64,000 bases of DNA, from positions 1 through 64,000 of the forward strand of contig JALHNH010000033.1 of NCBI GenBank assembly GCA_022843625.1. Direction: 5' to 3'. The notes under the pieces were generated by a model. The model saw nothing but the letters and a program-made list of their open reading frames with translations, had not been told where the DNA came from and searched no databases. Origin of the DNA: Bryobacter sp. (GTDB taxonomy: Bacteria; Acidobacteriota; Terriglobia; Bryobacterales; Bryobacteraceae). A program made the position numbers and the translations under genes. How positions within the stretch are numbered: the stretch's first letter is position 1; each line of letters opens with the position of its first letter. Shown in pieces: positions 36,839-48,400 of the stretch.

Positions 36839-38083
36839 ATGTCAAGGATCGCGCGCGTAGAGCCTCACCTGCTTACCTTCCCTTTCCCGGAGCCACTCAA
36901 GCTCAACTATTACGGTGGCGAGCGCATCATCTACAAACGCGACGCGATGCTCATCCGTGTCATCAGCGACAAAGGCCGCATCGGCTATGCCCCCGGTCAG
37001 GGCAGTGAAGCCGCGCAGTCCATGATCGAGAACATCATTGGCCCCTGGCTCATTGGTAAGTCCCTGGCCGACCCGGACGCTCTTCGCGTGCAGTTCCTGC
37101 TTGGCCCCGGTCAGGACGCGCAGGTGGCCAAGATCTACTTCACGGTCGAAGTCGCTCTTTATGACCTTGCTGCGCGCGCCAAGGGCCTGCCTGTCTCGGA
37201 GCTTCTCGGGGGCCGTGTACGCGACAAGATTCGCCTCTACGGCTCGGCCGGCATGTACATGTCACCGCAAGGCTATGCCGATGAAGCCGCAGAAGTGGCC
37301 AGACTTGGCTTCAAGGCCTACAAGATGCGCCCCGGCATGGGGCCTGAAGCCGATCTCGAAGCCGTTCGTCTGATTCGCGAACGCCTGGGCCCCGGTATCG
37401 ACATCATGGTGGATGCTCATACATGGTGGCGCATGGGCGATCGCAGCTACACACCTGAAACCGTAGAACGCCTGGCGCGCGAGTTAGCTGATCATGACCT
37501 CTGCTGGCTCGAAGAGCCCTTCACCCCTCACCGGCACGAACTCTACCGCGCACTGCACGAAGAAGACAACCTCCCCCTGGCAGGCGGCGAACACGAACAT
37601 TCAGAGGACGGATTCCTCGACCTGATGAATGGCCCCTGCGTTGACTTCATCCAGGCCGACATCATCTGCCAGGGCGGCTACGGGATGGGCCGCCGGCTCT
37701 TCACCGAAATTGAAAAGAATGACATGCGCTTTGCCTTCCACAGTTGGGGGACCCTACTTGAAATCATCGCCGCCGCCCACATCGGAATCTGCTGGCCTGA
37801 ACACGTTGTCGAGTGGTTGGAGTATCCGCTCTATCGCAAGCCGGGCCAGAAGATCATGTACGAATTCCCTCTTGCTGAAGAGATTCTGAAAGAGCCACTC
37901 AATATCGTTGACGGCGATCTGATCGTACCCAGAACCCCTGGCCTTGGCGTCGAAGTGAATGAAGCCGTGATCGAGAAATACCCCTGGAAACCTGGCCCCT
38001 GGAGCACTTTCACTCTCATCGAGCCCCCGGGCACCTGGGCCGTTTACAACGATCACAGCGTACAGTGGGTAGTAGATCAGTAA
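36839..38083 (+). CDS. Enolase-superfamily enzyme (mandelate racemase/muconate lactonizing group)
   Basis: A 414-residue protein of the MR/MLE group. The N-terminal capping domain (RIARVEPHLLTFPFPEPLKL) is followed by the barrel. Candidate catalytic lysines lie in KAYKMRPG. The three metal ligands are Asp of IMVDAHTWW, Glu of CWLEEPFTP and Glu of GGEHEHSED; the C-terminal base is probably His in FHSWGTLLE. These enzymes abstract a proton alpha to a carboxylate, usually as sugar-acid dehydratases or racemases. The specific substrate is unknown. Its start is 43 bases from the divergent ATPase gene. Confidence 0.88.
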   Translation: MSRIARVEPHLLTFPFPEPLKLNYYGGERIIYKRDAMLIRVISDKGRIGYAPGQGSEAAQSMIENIIGPWLIGKSLADPDALRVQFLLGPGQDAQVAKIYFTVEVALYDLAARAKGLPVSELLGGRVRDKIRLYGSAGMYMSPQGYADEAAEVARLGFKAYKMRPGMGPEADLEAVRLIRERLGPGIDIMVDAHTWWRMGDRSYTPETVERLARELADHDLCWLEEPFTPHRHELYRALHEEDNLPLAGGEHEHSEDGFLDLMNGPCVDFIQADIICQGGYGMGRRLFTEIEKNDMRFAFHSWGTLLEIIAAAHIGICWPEHVVEWLEYPLYRKPGQKIMYEFPLAEEILKEPLNIVDGDLIVPRTPGLGVEVNEAVIEKYPWKPGPWSTFTLIEPPGTWAVYNDHSVQWVVDQ

Positions 38084-38091
38084 ATCGCAGT

Positions 38092-38829
38092 ATGGTTGAG
38101 CTTCTCAGTAATCCGCTTACCCCCATTTCCATTGCCGCTGCTGGCATGGCTTGTGCTGTGCGCGCACCCTGGTGCGACTGGCTAGCCCCCAGCATCTACA
38201 AAGGCGACACCCGACGCAAGACTCTTGCCCTCACCTTCGACGATGGGCCCAGCGAATCCACCATCGAACTACTGGACCTGCTGGATCGTTACGGCGTCCG
38301 CGCCACTTTCTTTATGTGCGGGGCCAATGTGCGGCGCCTCCCCGATGTTGCACAAGAGGTCTTCTGCCGGGGCCACGAAATCGGCAATCACACCTACAGT
38401 CACAAGCCGCTTTATCTGCGCAGCGCAGACTACATCGAGCGTGAGATCGCAGCCGCTCAACAGACCTTTGAAGATGTTCTGTACTTTCGCCCTAAATACT
38501 TCCGTGCTCCATTCGGTTGCCGCTGGTTTGGCCTTGGGGCAGCGCAGGCGCGTCACGACTTGATGGGCGTTATGTGGACCGTGATTGGCCTCGACTGGAA
38601 GTACCTTGCCGACCAGGTAGCCCGCCGCATTGCAGACCGCGCCAGGCCTGGTGGGATCATTTGTCTTCATGACGGCCGGGGCCTTCAAATCAACCCCGAT
38701 ATCCAGAACACTCTCGATGCCTTAACGTGGGCTCTGCCTTATCTTCAGAAAGAAGGCTATAAATTTGAGACCATCAGTGAGTTGCTATGCACGACCAATC
38801 AACCGTCCGAGACACTGATCGAGGATTAG
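38092..38829 (+). CDS. Polysaccharide deacetylase family protein
   Basis: 245 residues from ATG 38092. NodB-homology motifs are clear: TFDDGPS (Asp50, Asp51), RGHEIGNHTYSH (the metal-binding His pair), FRAPFGCRW and ICLHDGRG. The short hydrophobic N-terminus could be a membrane anchor. It removes N- or O-acetyl groups from sugars, possibly of peptidoglycan or an exopolysaccharide. Its last 43 bases overlap the start of an acyl carrier protein gene in another frame, suggesting tight co-expression. Confidence 0.88.
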   Translation: MVELLSNPLTPISIAAAGMACAVRAPWCDWLAPSIYKGDTRRKTLALTFDDGPSESTIELLDLLDRYGVRATFFMCGANVRRLPDVAQEVFCRGHEIGNHTYSHKPLYLRSADYIEREIAAAQQTFEDVLYFRPKYFRAPFGCRWFGLGAAQARHDLMGVMWTVIGLDWKYLADQVARRIADRARPGGIICLHDGRGLQINPDIQNTLDALTWALPYLQKEGYKFETISELLCTTNQPSETLIED

Positions 38830-39062
38830 ACCTCACCGATCGCGTAATCAAGGTAATTGCCGACACCCAGAAGATGAGCCCTGATCTGATCGGGCGCGAA
38901 GCTACGTTTGAGGAGCTCAAGTTCGATTCCCTGGATGGCATCAACATCCTCTTCGCACTAGAGAACGAATTCGACATCAACATCCCCGACGAGGCTGCCC
39001 GTCAGATCAAGAGCATTCCCGAAATGGTTGAAGGAATCGAAAAGCTGCTAAAGCGCCCGTAA
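38787..39062 (+). CDS. Acyl carrier protein
   Basis: A 91-residue acidic protein with the phosphopantetheine-attachment serine S48 in KFDSLDGINI and the following helix FALENEFDINIPDEAARQIK. It differs from a main FAS AcpP in that a dedicated fatty-acid cluster is absent nearby. The start lies inside the deacetylase gene (43-base overlap). It ends with a 15-base overlap with the convergent ene-reductase gene. A link to a modified polysaccharide or lipid is possible from its neighbours. Confidence 0.88.
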   Translation: MHDQSTVRDTDRGLDLTDRVIKVIADTQKMSPDLIGREATFEELKFDSLDGINILFALENEFDINIPDEAARQIKSIPEMVEGIEKLLKRP

Positions 39063-40118
39063 ATACTGGTTGGGAACGCGTGCTTCTACGCCGAGTGCCC
39101 TCGCGGCATGAACAGGCCAATACGGGTTGCGCAAAAACTCCCGGGCCAGCAGCACCAGATCGGCCTGCCCGCCACTGAGAATGGCCTCCGCCTGATGGGC
39201 CTCTGTAATCATGCCGACCGCCGCCGTGGCAATGCCCCCACGATTGCGTACGGCATCGGCAAAGGGCACCTGGTAGCCCGGCCCTACCTGCATCTTCGCG
39301 TAAGCTACCGCACCGCCCGAAGAGCAATCGATCAGGTCGATACCGAGCGGCTTCACCATCTTGGCCAGCTCTACGGAGTCGTGTACCGTCCAGCCACCCT
39401 CTACCCAATCCGAGGCCGAGATCCGCAGAAATACCGGTAGATTTTCAGGCCACTCCTTACGCACAGCCGCAATCACCTCCCGCAAGAAGCGCGTCCGGTT
39501 CTCAAAGCTGCCGCCATACTCATCGGTGCGCTGATTCACAAGGGGCGACAGAAATTCGTTCATCAAATACCCATGCGCCCCATGAATTTCGATCACTTCA
39601 AATCCAGCAGCTAGCGCGCGCCTGGCAGTAGCGCCAAAGCTCTGTACCAGCCCATCAATTTCTGCGACTGTCAGTTCGCGCGGTGTATGCCAGCCCTCAT
39701 CAAAAGCAATTGAGCTAGGAGCAACGGTCTGCCAGGGGTCTACGCTCAAAGGGCCGCCGCCCTCCCAGGGCAACTGCGCACTCGCTTTGCGGCCAGCATG
39801 GCCGATCTGTATACCGGCTACAGACCCCTGCGACTTCACAAATGCCGCGATTCGTGCCATGCCTTCGGTTTGCGCGTCGGCCCAAAGGCCGGTGCATCCG
39901 TGCGTGATCCGGCCCTCAGCACTTACCGCGGTTGCTTCAACAATGACAAGTCCTGGCCCGCCAGCTGCACGAGTGCCTATGTGCGAAAGGTGCCAGTCGT
40001 TCACAAAACCATCGACTGCCGAATACTGACACATCGGTGATACACCGATACGATTGCGAAACTCCACTCCACGCAACTTCAGCGGAGAAAATAGCCTAGC
40101 GGTCACTGGGCTACTCAA
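39048..40118 (-). CDS. Old yellow enzyme family NADH:flavin oxidoreductase (YqjM-like)
   Basis: A 356-residue FMN ene-reductase. Start TTG at 40118 overlaps the ppk2 stop by 8 bases; an in-frame GTG at 40106 is possible. The active-site cysteine C30 lies in SPMCQYSA, typical of the thermophilic/YqjM class. The FMN- and substrate-binding GAHGYLMNEFLSP motif and the final LAREFLRNPYWPVHAA are present. It reduces activated C=C bonds with NAD(P)H. It is the last gene of an acyl-CoA ligase - PPK2 - OYE operon. Confidence 0.92.
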   Translation of the reverse strand: MSSPVTARLFSPLKLRGVEFRNRIGVSPMCQYSAVDGFVNDWHLSHIGTRAAGGPGLVIVEATAVSAEGRITHGCTGLWADAQTEGMARIAAFVKSQGSVAGIQIGHAGRKASAQLPWEGGGPLSVDPWQTVAPSSIAFDEGWHTPRELTVAEIDGLVQSFGATARRALAAGFEVIEIHGAHGYLMNEFLSPLVNQRTDEYGGSFENRTRFLREVIAAVRKEWPENLPVFLRISASDWVEGGWTVHDSVELAKMVKPLGIDLIDCSSGGAVAYAKMQVGPGYQVPFADAVRNRGGIATAAVGMITEAHQAEAILSGGQADLVLLAREFLRNPYWPVHAARALGVEARVPNQYLRAL

Positions 40119-40923
40119 AGCTGATCTTTTCGAGATCTGTGGTCGCCTTCGGATACTGCATCGCCATAGCTTCCATCGTTTCCAGAAGGATCTCTGATAC
40201 CGCCAGATTCCGGTACCACTTGCGGTTTGCCGGAATTACATACCAGGGTGCATTGCTCGTGCTGCACTTCTCGAGGGCAGCCTCGAATGCTTCCACGTAT
40301 TCATCCCAATACTTGCGCTCTTCGAGATCTTCAATGTTAAATTTCCAGTTGCGCTCAGGGTCTGAGATTCGCTCTTCAAATCGTTTCTTCTGCTCATCCT
40401 TCGAAATATAGAGAAAGAATTTGAGGATCTCCGTGCCATTTTCGTGCAGCATCTCTTCAAAGTGATTGATCTGGTCGTAGCGCTTCCGCCAAACCTCTCT
40501 GGGCACCATGTTGTGCACCCGCACAATGAGCACATCCTCGTAATGGCTGCGGTTGAAAATTCCGATTTGCCCTTTGCGCGGCATGGCCTTATGCACGCGC
40601 CACAAGTAGTCGTGATCCTTCTCCTCGCCTGCTGGTGCCTTGAAGCTGGTTACGACAACCCCCTGCGGGTTCAGTCCGGACATCACCTTGCGAATCGTAC
40701 CGTCTTTGCCCCCGGCGTCAATCCCCTGCAGAACCGCCAGGACCGATCTTCGGCCCTCGGCATAAAGCAGGTACTGCAATACGCTCAAACGGTTGATGTT
40801 CTTTTCAAGCCTCGCCTGGCCTTCTTCCTTGGTGGCGCATCCCGGCGTGGCCTCCGGGTCGATGTCGGCAAGCTTCAGCTTTGTCCCCGGCTTCACCAAC
40901 AGTGTTGAACTGATTTCACCCAT
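40111..40923 (-). CDS. ppk2: Polyphosphate kinase 2 family protein
   Basis: 270 residues with the PPK2 P-loop GIDAGGKDGT (67-76) and Walker B region IFNRSHYED (122-130), then the lid region with FLYISKDEQKKRFEERISDP. PPK2 enzymes transfer phosphate between polyphosphate and nucleotides. The upstream acyl-CoA ligase releases AMP, so a class that rephosphorylates AMP or ADP would make sense, but the class cannot be set by eye. The start is adjacent, without gap, to the ligase stop. Confidence 0.93.
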   Translation of the reverse strand: MGEISSTLLVKPGTKLKLADIDPEATPGCATKEEGQARLEKNINRLSVLQYLLYAEGRRSVLAVLQGIDAGGKDGTIRKVMSGLNPQGVVVTSFKAPAGEEKDHDYLWRVHKAMPRKGQIGIFNRSHYEDVLIVRVHNMVPREVWRKRYDQINHFEEMLHENGTEILKFFLYISKDEQKKRFEERISDPERNWKFNIEDLEERKYWDEYVEAFEAALEKCSTSNAPWYVIPANRKWYRNLAVSEILLETMEAMAMQYPKATTDLEKISFE

Positions 40924-42675
40924 CTAGTTCATCTCCTCTTTGCCTGCATACATCTCATTGATCTCCGCCGAAAAGTGTTCAAAGACAATGCTTTTACGGA
41001 TCTTCATCGTAGGCGTTACCTCACCATGATCGATCGAAAGTTCACGGGGCAGAATCTTAAATTTGCGAATCTGCTCGTGCGGCTCCACCTTGCGATTCAC
41101 TTCTTTTACCAGCCGCTGAATTAGCTCTTCAGCCGGCTCTTTGAGCGTCTCAACCACAGCCGGATTCAAGCTGAACAAGGCCGTCACAAACGACCGCTTG
41201 TCTCCCACCAATACCACCTGGCTGATCAAAGACTCGCCTTTGAACATGCCTTCAATGCGGTTTGGATAAATCTTCTTGCCATTGGATGCAACCAGCACTT
41301 CTTTCTTGCGGCCAGTGATGTACCAATAGCCCTCTGCATCCACGCTACCAATATCGCCGGTCAACAACCAGCCATCGGAAAATACTTTGGCTGTCGCTTC
41401 AGGGTCGTTGTAGTAACCGCTAAACAATGTGGGGCCGTTCAGGGCAATCTCACCGTCTGGCATCAGCTTGCATTCCACCGTTGGGAGCAACTTCCCGATT
41501 GAGCCTACGATCGGCTTCTTCACCGGGTTCAAGTGAGTCACGCCACCCTCGGTCAAACCAAAGCCTTCAATCAGATTCACGCCGATCGCACCAAAGAAAT
41601 TCGCCAGTTCTTTGCCTAAAGGGGCTGATCCTGATACCGCCAGCTTGATCTTGCCACCAAGCTTTTCACGCACTTTGCTAAAGATCACCTTATCCACCAG
41701 AGCAAGGGGGGCGCTCACCCAAAACGGCACTGCTTTATCGGCCCGCCTGTAATCCATCGCCTTGAGCGACAGCCCCAGCCCGCCGTGAAAGAGCTTCTGT
41801 ACCAGTGGCGGCTTCTTCTTCATCTCCGTCACCACGTTGGTATAGATGCGCTCCCAAAGCCGCGGTGGTGCCAACAAGAAGGTGGGCTGCACACTCTGGA
41901 TCTCTTTGGGCAACTTGGACAAGCTTTCGCTGAAATAGATCACCATGCCAAAGGCCAAGGGCATCAACTGCAAGACCAAGCGCTGGGTGATGTGCGCGCT
42001 GGGCAGGAAGGCGATTGTAATGTCGGTTGGGCCCAGAGGGAGAACGGCAGGTGCGGCAGCGACGTTTGAGACAATCGCGCGGTGGGTTACCATGCCCATC
42101 TTCGGCTCGCCCGTCGAGCCCGAAGTCAGATAGATAATCGCGCAATCTTCCGGCTTTGTTTCCACGTAAATTCGCGAAAACAGCTGCGGGTCGGCCACCA
42201 TCGCCTTGCGCCCCAATTCGCGCAACTCATCGAGGGTCATCACACCCTCGGCCTGGCCCGTCATCAGGATCCAGCGGATGTCCATGGGCTCTGCCCCAGA
42301 CAAACTCGCTGCGAGAGTGGCCAGCATTTTGGGGTTTTCGACGAAGGCCAGCTTCGCCTTGCAGGCGTTCAGTTTCGCAATTGCTTCGCCCTGCGGGTAC
42401 ACGGTGTACATCGCCGCCGCAGTGGAACCGTTCGAGATGATGCCCATGTCGACGAAGTAGAATTCCGCACGCGTCTCACTCTGGATCGCCACAACGTCGC
42501 CGCGCTCAATTCCGAGCGACCGCAATCCACAAGTAATTTCTTGCACAATCTGCTTGTATTGTTTCCACGAATAGGTAACGTTTTGGCCACCGCCTATGGG
42601 TTGTATCAAGGCAGTGCTATCGCCATACTTGGCTGCTGCTTCATCCAGTGCTGTAAATACGGTGCGCGTACTCAT
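40924..42675 (-). CDS. Long-chain acyl-CoA ligase (AMP-binding)
   Basis: 583 residues from ATG 42675 (MSTRTVFTALDEAAAKYGDS); the open frame continues upstream but covers the divergent gene. The AMP-binding P-loop IIYLTSGSTGEPK (180-192), the LIEGFGLTEGGVTHLNPV motif and the DGWLLTGDIGSVDAEGYWYI, GRKKEVLVASNGKKIYPNRI segments are all present. It activates fatty acids as acyl-AMP then acyl-CoA. It heads the operon with ppk2 and the ene-reductase, both plausible partners in lipid metabolism. Confidence 0.92.
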   Translation of the reverse strand: MSTRTVFTALDEAAAKYGDSTALIQPIGGGQNVTYSWKQYKQIVQEITCGLRSLGIERGDVVAIQSETRAEFYFVDMGIISNGSTAAAMYTVYPQGEAIAKLNACKAKLAFVENPKMLATLAASLSGAEPMDIRWILMTGQAEGVMTLDELRELGRKAMVADPQLFSRIYVETKPEDCAIIYLTSGSTGEPKMGMVTHRAIVSNVAAAPAVLPLGPTDITIAFLPSAHITQRLVLQLMPLAFGMVIYFSESLSKLPKEIQSVQPTFLLAPPRLWERIYTNVVTEMKKKPPLVQKLFHGGLGLSLKAMDYRRADKAVPFWVSAPLALVDKVIFSKVREKLGGKIKLAVSGSAPLGKELANFFGAIGVNLIEGFGLTEGGVTHLNPVKKPIVGSIGKLLPTVECKLMPDGEIALNGPTLFSGYYNDPEATAKVFSDGWLLTGDIGSVDAEGYWYITGRKKEVLVASNGKKIYPNRIEGMFKGESLISQVVLVGDKRSFVTALFSLNPAVVETLKEPAEELIQRLVKEVNRKVEPHEQIRKFKILPRELSIDHGEVTPTMKIRKSIVFEHFSAEINEMYAGKEEMN

Positions 42676-42702
42676 TTCGACGATGTTATCATCCCGTTTT
42701 GC

Positions 42703-43467
42703 ATGAACTACGAAAGTGAACTTTTCTTTGCACAATCCGCCGCCCGTAAGGCGGGTGAGGCTTGTATCCGTATTTTGAACCAGGGCGTTGTCGCCGAAAC
42801 CAAGTCTGATGACTCTCCTGTGACCCGGGCCGACAAAGAGAGCGAAAGGCTGATTGTCAGCATCCTCTCGCAGGCGTTCCCGGAAGACGGCTTTCTCGGT
42901 GAGGAAGGCGCCAGCCGCGAAGGAAGCAGCGGTCGCCGCTGGATCATTGACCCGATCGACGGCACGCGCGACTTCGTGCGCAACAACCGCCTCTGGGCAA
43001 TTCTTATCGGTCTCGAAGAAAAAGGCGAACCCGTCGTTGGTATCTGTTATCTGCCGATGCTGGGCGAGATGTATTATGCAGCCAAGGGCCAAGGTGCGTT
43101 CTGGGATGGCACGCCCATCAAGGCGAGTACGATCGACAGCACCAAGCAGGCCGTGATCTGCGTTAACAAACTCACTGCTGCCGTAAATCCGCCCTTCGGC
43201 CTGCCGATGCTGGAATGGCTCTCGACCTTCTGGTGTGTGCGCGTCTTTGGCGGCATCTACGATGCCATGCTGGTGGCCAGCGGCCGCATGGAGATCTGGA
43301 TGGAACCAAGCGTCGCCCCGTGGGATCTTTGCGCGCCTACGTGTATTCTTCGCGAAGCGGGGGCGAAGTTTTTTGCCCTCAATGGCAAGGATTCGATCTA
43401 TGAGGGCAACGGTGTGGCTTGCGCTCCGGGCATGGAGCCTGAAGTGCGCCGCTACCTCGGCCTTTAG
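42703..43467 (+). CDS. Inositol monophosphatase family protein
   Basis: 254 residues from ATG 42703. The Mg-dependent phosphatase motifs are complete: FLGEEGA (Glu67/68), WIIDPIDGTRDFV (Asp83, Asp86, Thr88), and MEPSVAPWDLCAPTCILREA, the C-terminal WD motif. Family members include inositol monophosphatase, histidinol-phosphatase and CysQ; the sequence resembles the histidinol-phosphatase/inositol group but this is not settled. It is divergent from the acyl-CoA ligase with a 27-base gap. Its TAG overlaps the next gene's stop in TTAG (43464-43467). Confidence 0.9.
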   Translation: MNYESELFFAQSAARKAGEACIRILNQGVVAETKSDDSPVTRADKESERLIVSILSQAFPEDGFLGEEGASREGSSGRRWIIDPIDGTRDFVRNNRLWAILIGLEEKGEPVVGICYLPMLGEMYYAAKGQGAFWDGTPIKASTIDSTKQAVICVNKLTAAVNPPFGLPMLEWLSTFWCVRVFGGIYDAMLVASGRMEIWMEPSVAPWDLCAPTCILREAGAKFFALNGKDSIYEGNGVACAPGMEPEVRRYLGL

Positions 43468-43941
43468 AGGCGGCTCTTCACAAGCTCTGCGGCGAATCGG
43501 TCTGCCTCTAGATCATCCTGCTTCTGCGCTGCCCGTAGAGAAGACATCGGCGGCATTGGCAAATGCGGAGCAATGTAAATGAGTGCCTCGGTGTCTGTTC
43601 TTGGGGATCGGACACCGTGCCGCAAGACAATGTGACCCACGGCATGGGCCAACCCCAGAGCAAGCTCTGTGCGGCTCTTCAGGCGCGATAGCACTTTGAG
43701 CGGTACCACCAAAAAGCCGCCCGGTAAACCGATGATCTGATCACGATCTACATCCAGCACCTCAAAGCTCATCTCTGGCGCGAGCAGCTTCCCCAACTCC
43801 TTCACCTCGGAATCCAAGCCAACAGCGAGTGGCCGGGCCTCACGCTGCAAATCATTACGCAAACGCTTCCCTAAGGCCTGCTCTTTCTCAGACCCAAAGA
43901 GGGCCGAAGCAAAGCAGACAAACAAACATAGAATGGTTGGC

Positions 43942-43943
<2 letters not shown>
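43464..43943 (-). CDS. M48-like protein with degenerate HExxH motif
   Basis: A 159-residue exported protein (signal MPTILCLFVCFASALFGS). It resembles the core of M48-type metalloproteases: ELALGLAHAVGHIVLRHG stands where LAHEIAHVVLRHG is normal, and DDLEADRFAAEL supplies the third ligand (Glu146) and conserved Asp. The catalytic Glu of HExxH is replaced by Ala101, so H100-A-V-G-H104 could bind zinc but is not expected to hydrolyse peptides. It may be a chaperone-like pseudoprotease. The start codon lies in CATG at 43941-43944, overlapping the divergent gene's start. Confidence 0.7.
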
Positions 43944-47022
<3,079 letters not shown>

Positions 47023-47026
47023 GCAG

Positions 47027-48400
47027 ATGCAAGAAATCAATCTCAAACGGCGTGCGTTTCTGGGCAAAGCCTGTGCTGGATTCGGAGTCGCAGCACTGAA
47101 TAATTTGCTGGCGGATTCTACTTATCGCCATCACGCGGCCAAGGCCAAACGCGTGATTTTTCTCTACCAGGCAGGCGGGCCTTCGCACCTGGAAACCTTC
47201 GACTCCAAGCCGAAGCTAGCCGAGATGCACGGCAAGCCGATGCCCGATAGTTTCACCAAGGGGCAGCAAATCGCCCAGCTTCAGGGCAAGCCGTTGATCT
47301 GTTATGGACCTCAGCAGAACTTCAAAAAGTTCGGCAAAAACGGCCAGGAGATCTGCGATCTCTTTCCGCGTATCGGCGCCGTCTCTGACGAGATCTGCAT
47401 CGTGCGATCGATGTGGACCGAGCAGATCAACCATGACCCCGCGCACACGATCATGAACACGGGCTCGATCATCACGGGCCGCCCATCCATGGGCTCCTGG
47501 CTCACCTATGGCCTTGGGGCAGAGTCGCAAGACCTGCCGGGCTTTGTCGTCATGATGTCGAGCGGGCGTGGTGGGCAGAATCAGCCCATCGCCAATCGCC
47601 AGTGGAGCGCCGGCATGCTGCCGTCGAAATTCCAGGGTGTCAAATTCAACTCTGTCGGGGACCCGGTGCTGTACGTCCGCAATCCTCCTGGCGTGTCGAA
47701 CGACATGCAAAAGGATTCTATCGATGCCGTGAATCGCCTAAACCAGAAGCAATACGCGGCCATTGAAGACCCTGAGATCCAGACGCGGATCTCTCAATAC
47801 GAGATGGCGTTCCGCATGCAAGCGAGCGTCCCCGACCTGGTAGACATGTCAAAGGAGCCAGCTAGCGTGCTTGATCTTTATGGCGCTAAGCCCGGCGACG
47901 GCAGCTTTGCCAGCAACTGTCTGCTGGCCCGGCGTCTGGCCGAGCGTGGTGTGCGATTCATCCAGCTCTACCATCGCGATTGGGATCATCACGGCGGCGT
48001 CAAGGATGGCATTGCGGCCAAGGCTCAGGAAGTGGATCGCCCCACGGCTGCGCTGATCACCGACCTGAAACAACGCGGCATGCTCGACGAAACACTGGTG
48101 GTTTGGGGTGGTGAATTCGGCCGGACACCGATGTCGCAAGGTGGCGATGGAAGAGACCATCACATCAAAGGCTTCTCTTACTTCCTCGCCGGTGGCGGTA
48201 TCAAGCCGGGGATTACCTACGGGGCGACAGACGACCTCGGTTACGCTGCGGTGGAGAATCCGGTGAGCGTTCATGACTTCCACGCCACCATGCTGCATGT
48301 GCTGGGCGTCAACCATCTGCGCATGACGGTGAAGTATCAGGGCCTCGACGTGCGTCTGACGGGAGTGTCCGGTGAGGTTGTCAAAAACATTCTCGCTTAG
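47027..48400 (+). CDS. DUF1501 protein (Tat-exported)
   Basis: A 457-residue DUF1501 protein, leader LKRRAFLGKACAGFGVAALN. Landmarks: VIFLYQAGGPSHLETFDSKP, NHDPAHTIMNTGS, YHRDWDHHGGVKDG, WGGEFGRTPMSQGGDGRDHH and HDFHATMLHVLGVNHLRMT. It sits in an operon with the large cytochrome-type gene. Compared with the copy at 18778 it carries a longer middle segment (about 170-215). Its TAG overlaps the stop of the convergent ammonia-lyase gene in TTAG (48397-48400). Confidence 0.92.
   Translation: MQEINLKRRAFLGKACAGFGVAALNNLLADSTYRHHAAKAKRVIFLYQAGGPSHLETFDSKPKLAEMHGKPMPDSFTKGQQIAQLQGKPLICYGPQQNFKKFGKNGQEICDLFPRIGAVSDEICIVRSMWTEQINHDPAHTIMNTGSIITGRPSMGSWLTYGLGAESQDLPGFVVMMSSGRGGQNQPIANRQWSAGMLPSKFQGVKFNSVGDPVLYVRNPPGVSNDMQKDSIDAVNRLNQKQYAAIEDPEIQTRISQYEMAFRMQASVPDLVDMSKEPASVLDLYGAKPGDGSFASNCLLARRLAERGVRFIQLYHRDWDHHGGVKDGIAAKAQEVDRPTAALITDLKQRGMLDETLVVWGGEFGRTPMSQGGDGRDHHIKGFSYFLAGGGIKPGITYGATDDLGYAAVENPVSVHDFHATMLHVLGVNHLRMTVKYQGLDVRLTGVSGEVVKNILA

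Noticed and set aside
35926-37008. Plus-strand open frame of 360 codons across the MutS-like gene
   Set aside because: It is antisense to the ATPase and rich in Gln/His/Arg without domain features.
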